Origin: UMGS1484 sp045661365
GTDB lineage: Bacteria > Bacillota > Clostridia > Oscillospirales > Acutalibacteraceae
Reading direction: 5' to 3'
NCBI GenBank assembly: GCA_045661365.1
Contig: JAZRFL010000219.1
Location: 1-12,603 of the forward strand
DNA length: 12,603 nt
Part shown: piece after piece, positions 12,505-12,603 of the stretch
How positions within the stretch are numbered: the stretch's first letter is position 1
Layout of the letters: every line of letters begins with the position of its first letter
Notes under the pieces: model-generated
What the model was told of the DNA's origin: nothing
The model's database searches: none
Seen by the model: the letters and a program-made list of their open reading frames with translations, nothing else
Program-made: the position numbers and the translations under genes

Positions 12505-12603
12505 ATGTTCGACATTTTGGTCATTGGCAGCGGTCCTGCCGGGGTATCTGCCGCGCTGACTTTGTCCGCCGCAGGGTGCTCGGTTGCCATGGCATCGATC
12601 ATG
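12505..12603 (+). CDS. FAD/NAD(P)-binding oxidoreductase, N-terminus only
   Basis: The first 33 codons are present before the window ends. They begin with a dinucleotide-binding fold: a hydrophobic beta strand (DILVIG), the glycine motif GSGPAG and the following helix (VSAALTLSAAG). This is the start of a flavoprotein of the thioredoxin-reductase/FAD-dependent oxidoreductase type; the exact family cannot be told. AAGGAGGGA lies about 5-6 bases before the ATG. Confidence 0.85.
   Translation, partial: MFDILVIGSGPAGVSAALTLSAAGCSVAMASIM

Overview
The window looks like a chromosomal segment from a spore-forming, anaerobic member of the Clostridia, most likely an uncultured gut relative of the Oscillospiraceae/Ruminococcaceae. 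This is inferred from a clear Spo0A, a dockerin-tailed secreted protein, BspA-type leucine-rich repeats, strong AGGAGG ribosome binding sites and a moderate base composition. No phage, IS element, CRISPR array, tRNA or rRNA was seen.

Layout. (1) Bases 1-2452, visibly more A+T-rich than what follows: the first five codons of a leftward gene behind an operator-like palindrome, then an AraC-family regulator (leftward) divergent from an MFS permease (rightward). A consensus promoter with an internal palindrome lies between them. (2) Bases 2623-4746: a compact leftward three-gene operon with near-touching genes: a small HTH-like protein (GTG start), a zinc-ribbon/single-TM/leucine-rich-repeat protein, and a soluble Hanks-type Ser/Thr kinase. 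It has a good promoter at 4718-4746. (3) Bases 4747-5304: a small XRE-type repressor divergent from a lipoprotein gene. Paired operator-like sites lie on both sides of the repressor gene. (4) Bases 5305-6075: a lipoprotein with two Cys/His modules. (5) Bases 6379-11361: a giant secreted protein (1660 aa) with signal peptide, LRR and Ig-like domains, 47 canonical tandem 21-22-residue Cys3His units, a degenerate tail, an Fn3-like domain and a C-terminal dockerin. (6) Bases 11687-12463: spo0A. (7) Bases 12505-12603: the start of a FAD/NAD-binding oxidoreductase.

How it may work together (inference): the kinase operon has the parts of an envelope-sensing module, with an outside LRR domain, one membrane span, a cytosolic zinc ribbon and a cytosolic kinase. 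The neighbouring lipoprotein and giant protein are both exported and share a related Cys/His motif, so they may form a surface or extracellular assembly. The XRE protein between these two blocks is the natural candidate to control the lipoprotein. Placement beside spo0A raises, but does not show, a link to entry into stationary phase or sporulation.

The most unusual item is the 47-unit array. All 47 units keep His, three Cys (C-x3-C-x2-C), an Asp after the first Cys, and an Arg. The array also carries clear traces of recent block duplication.
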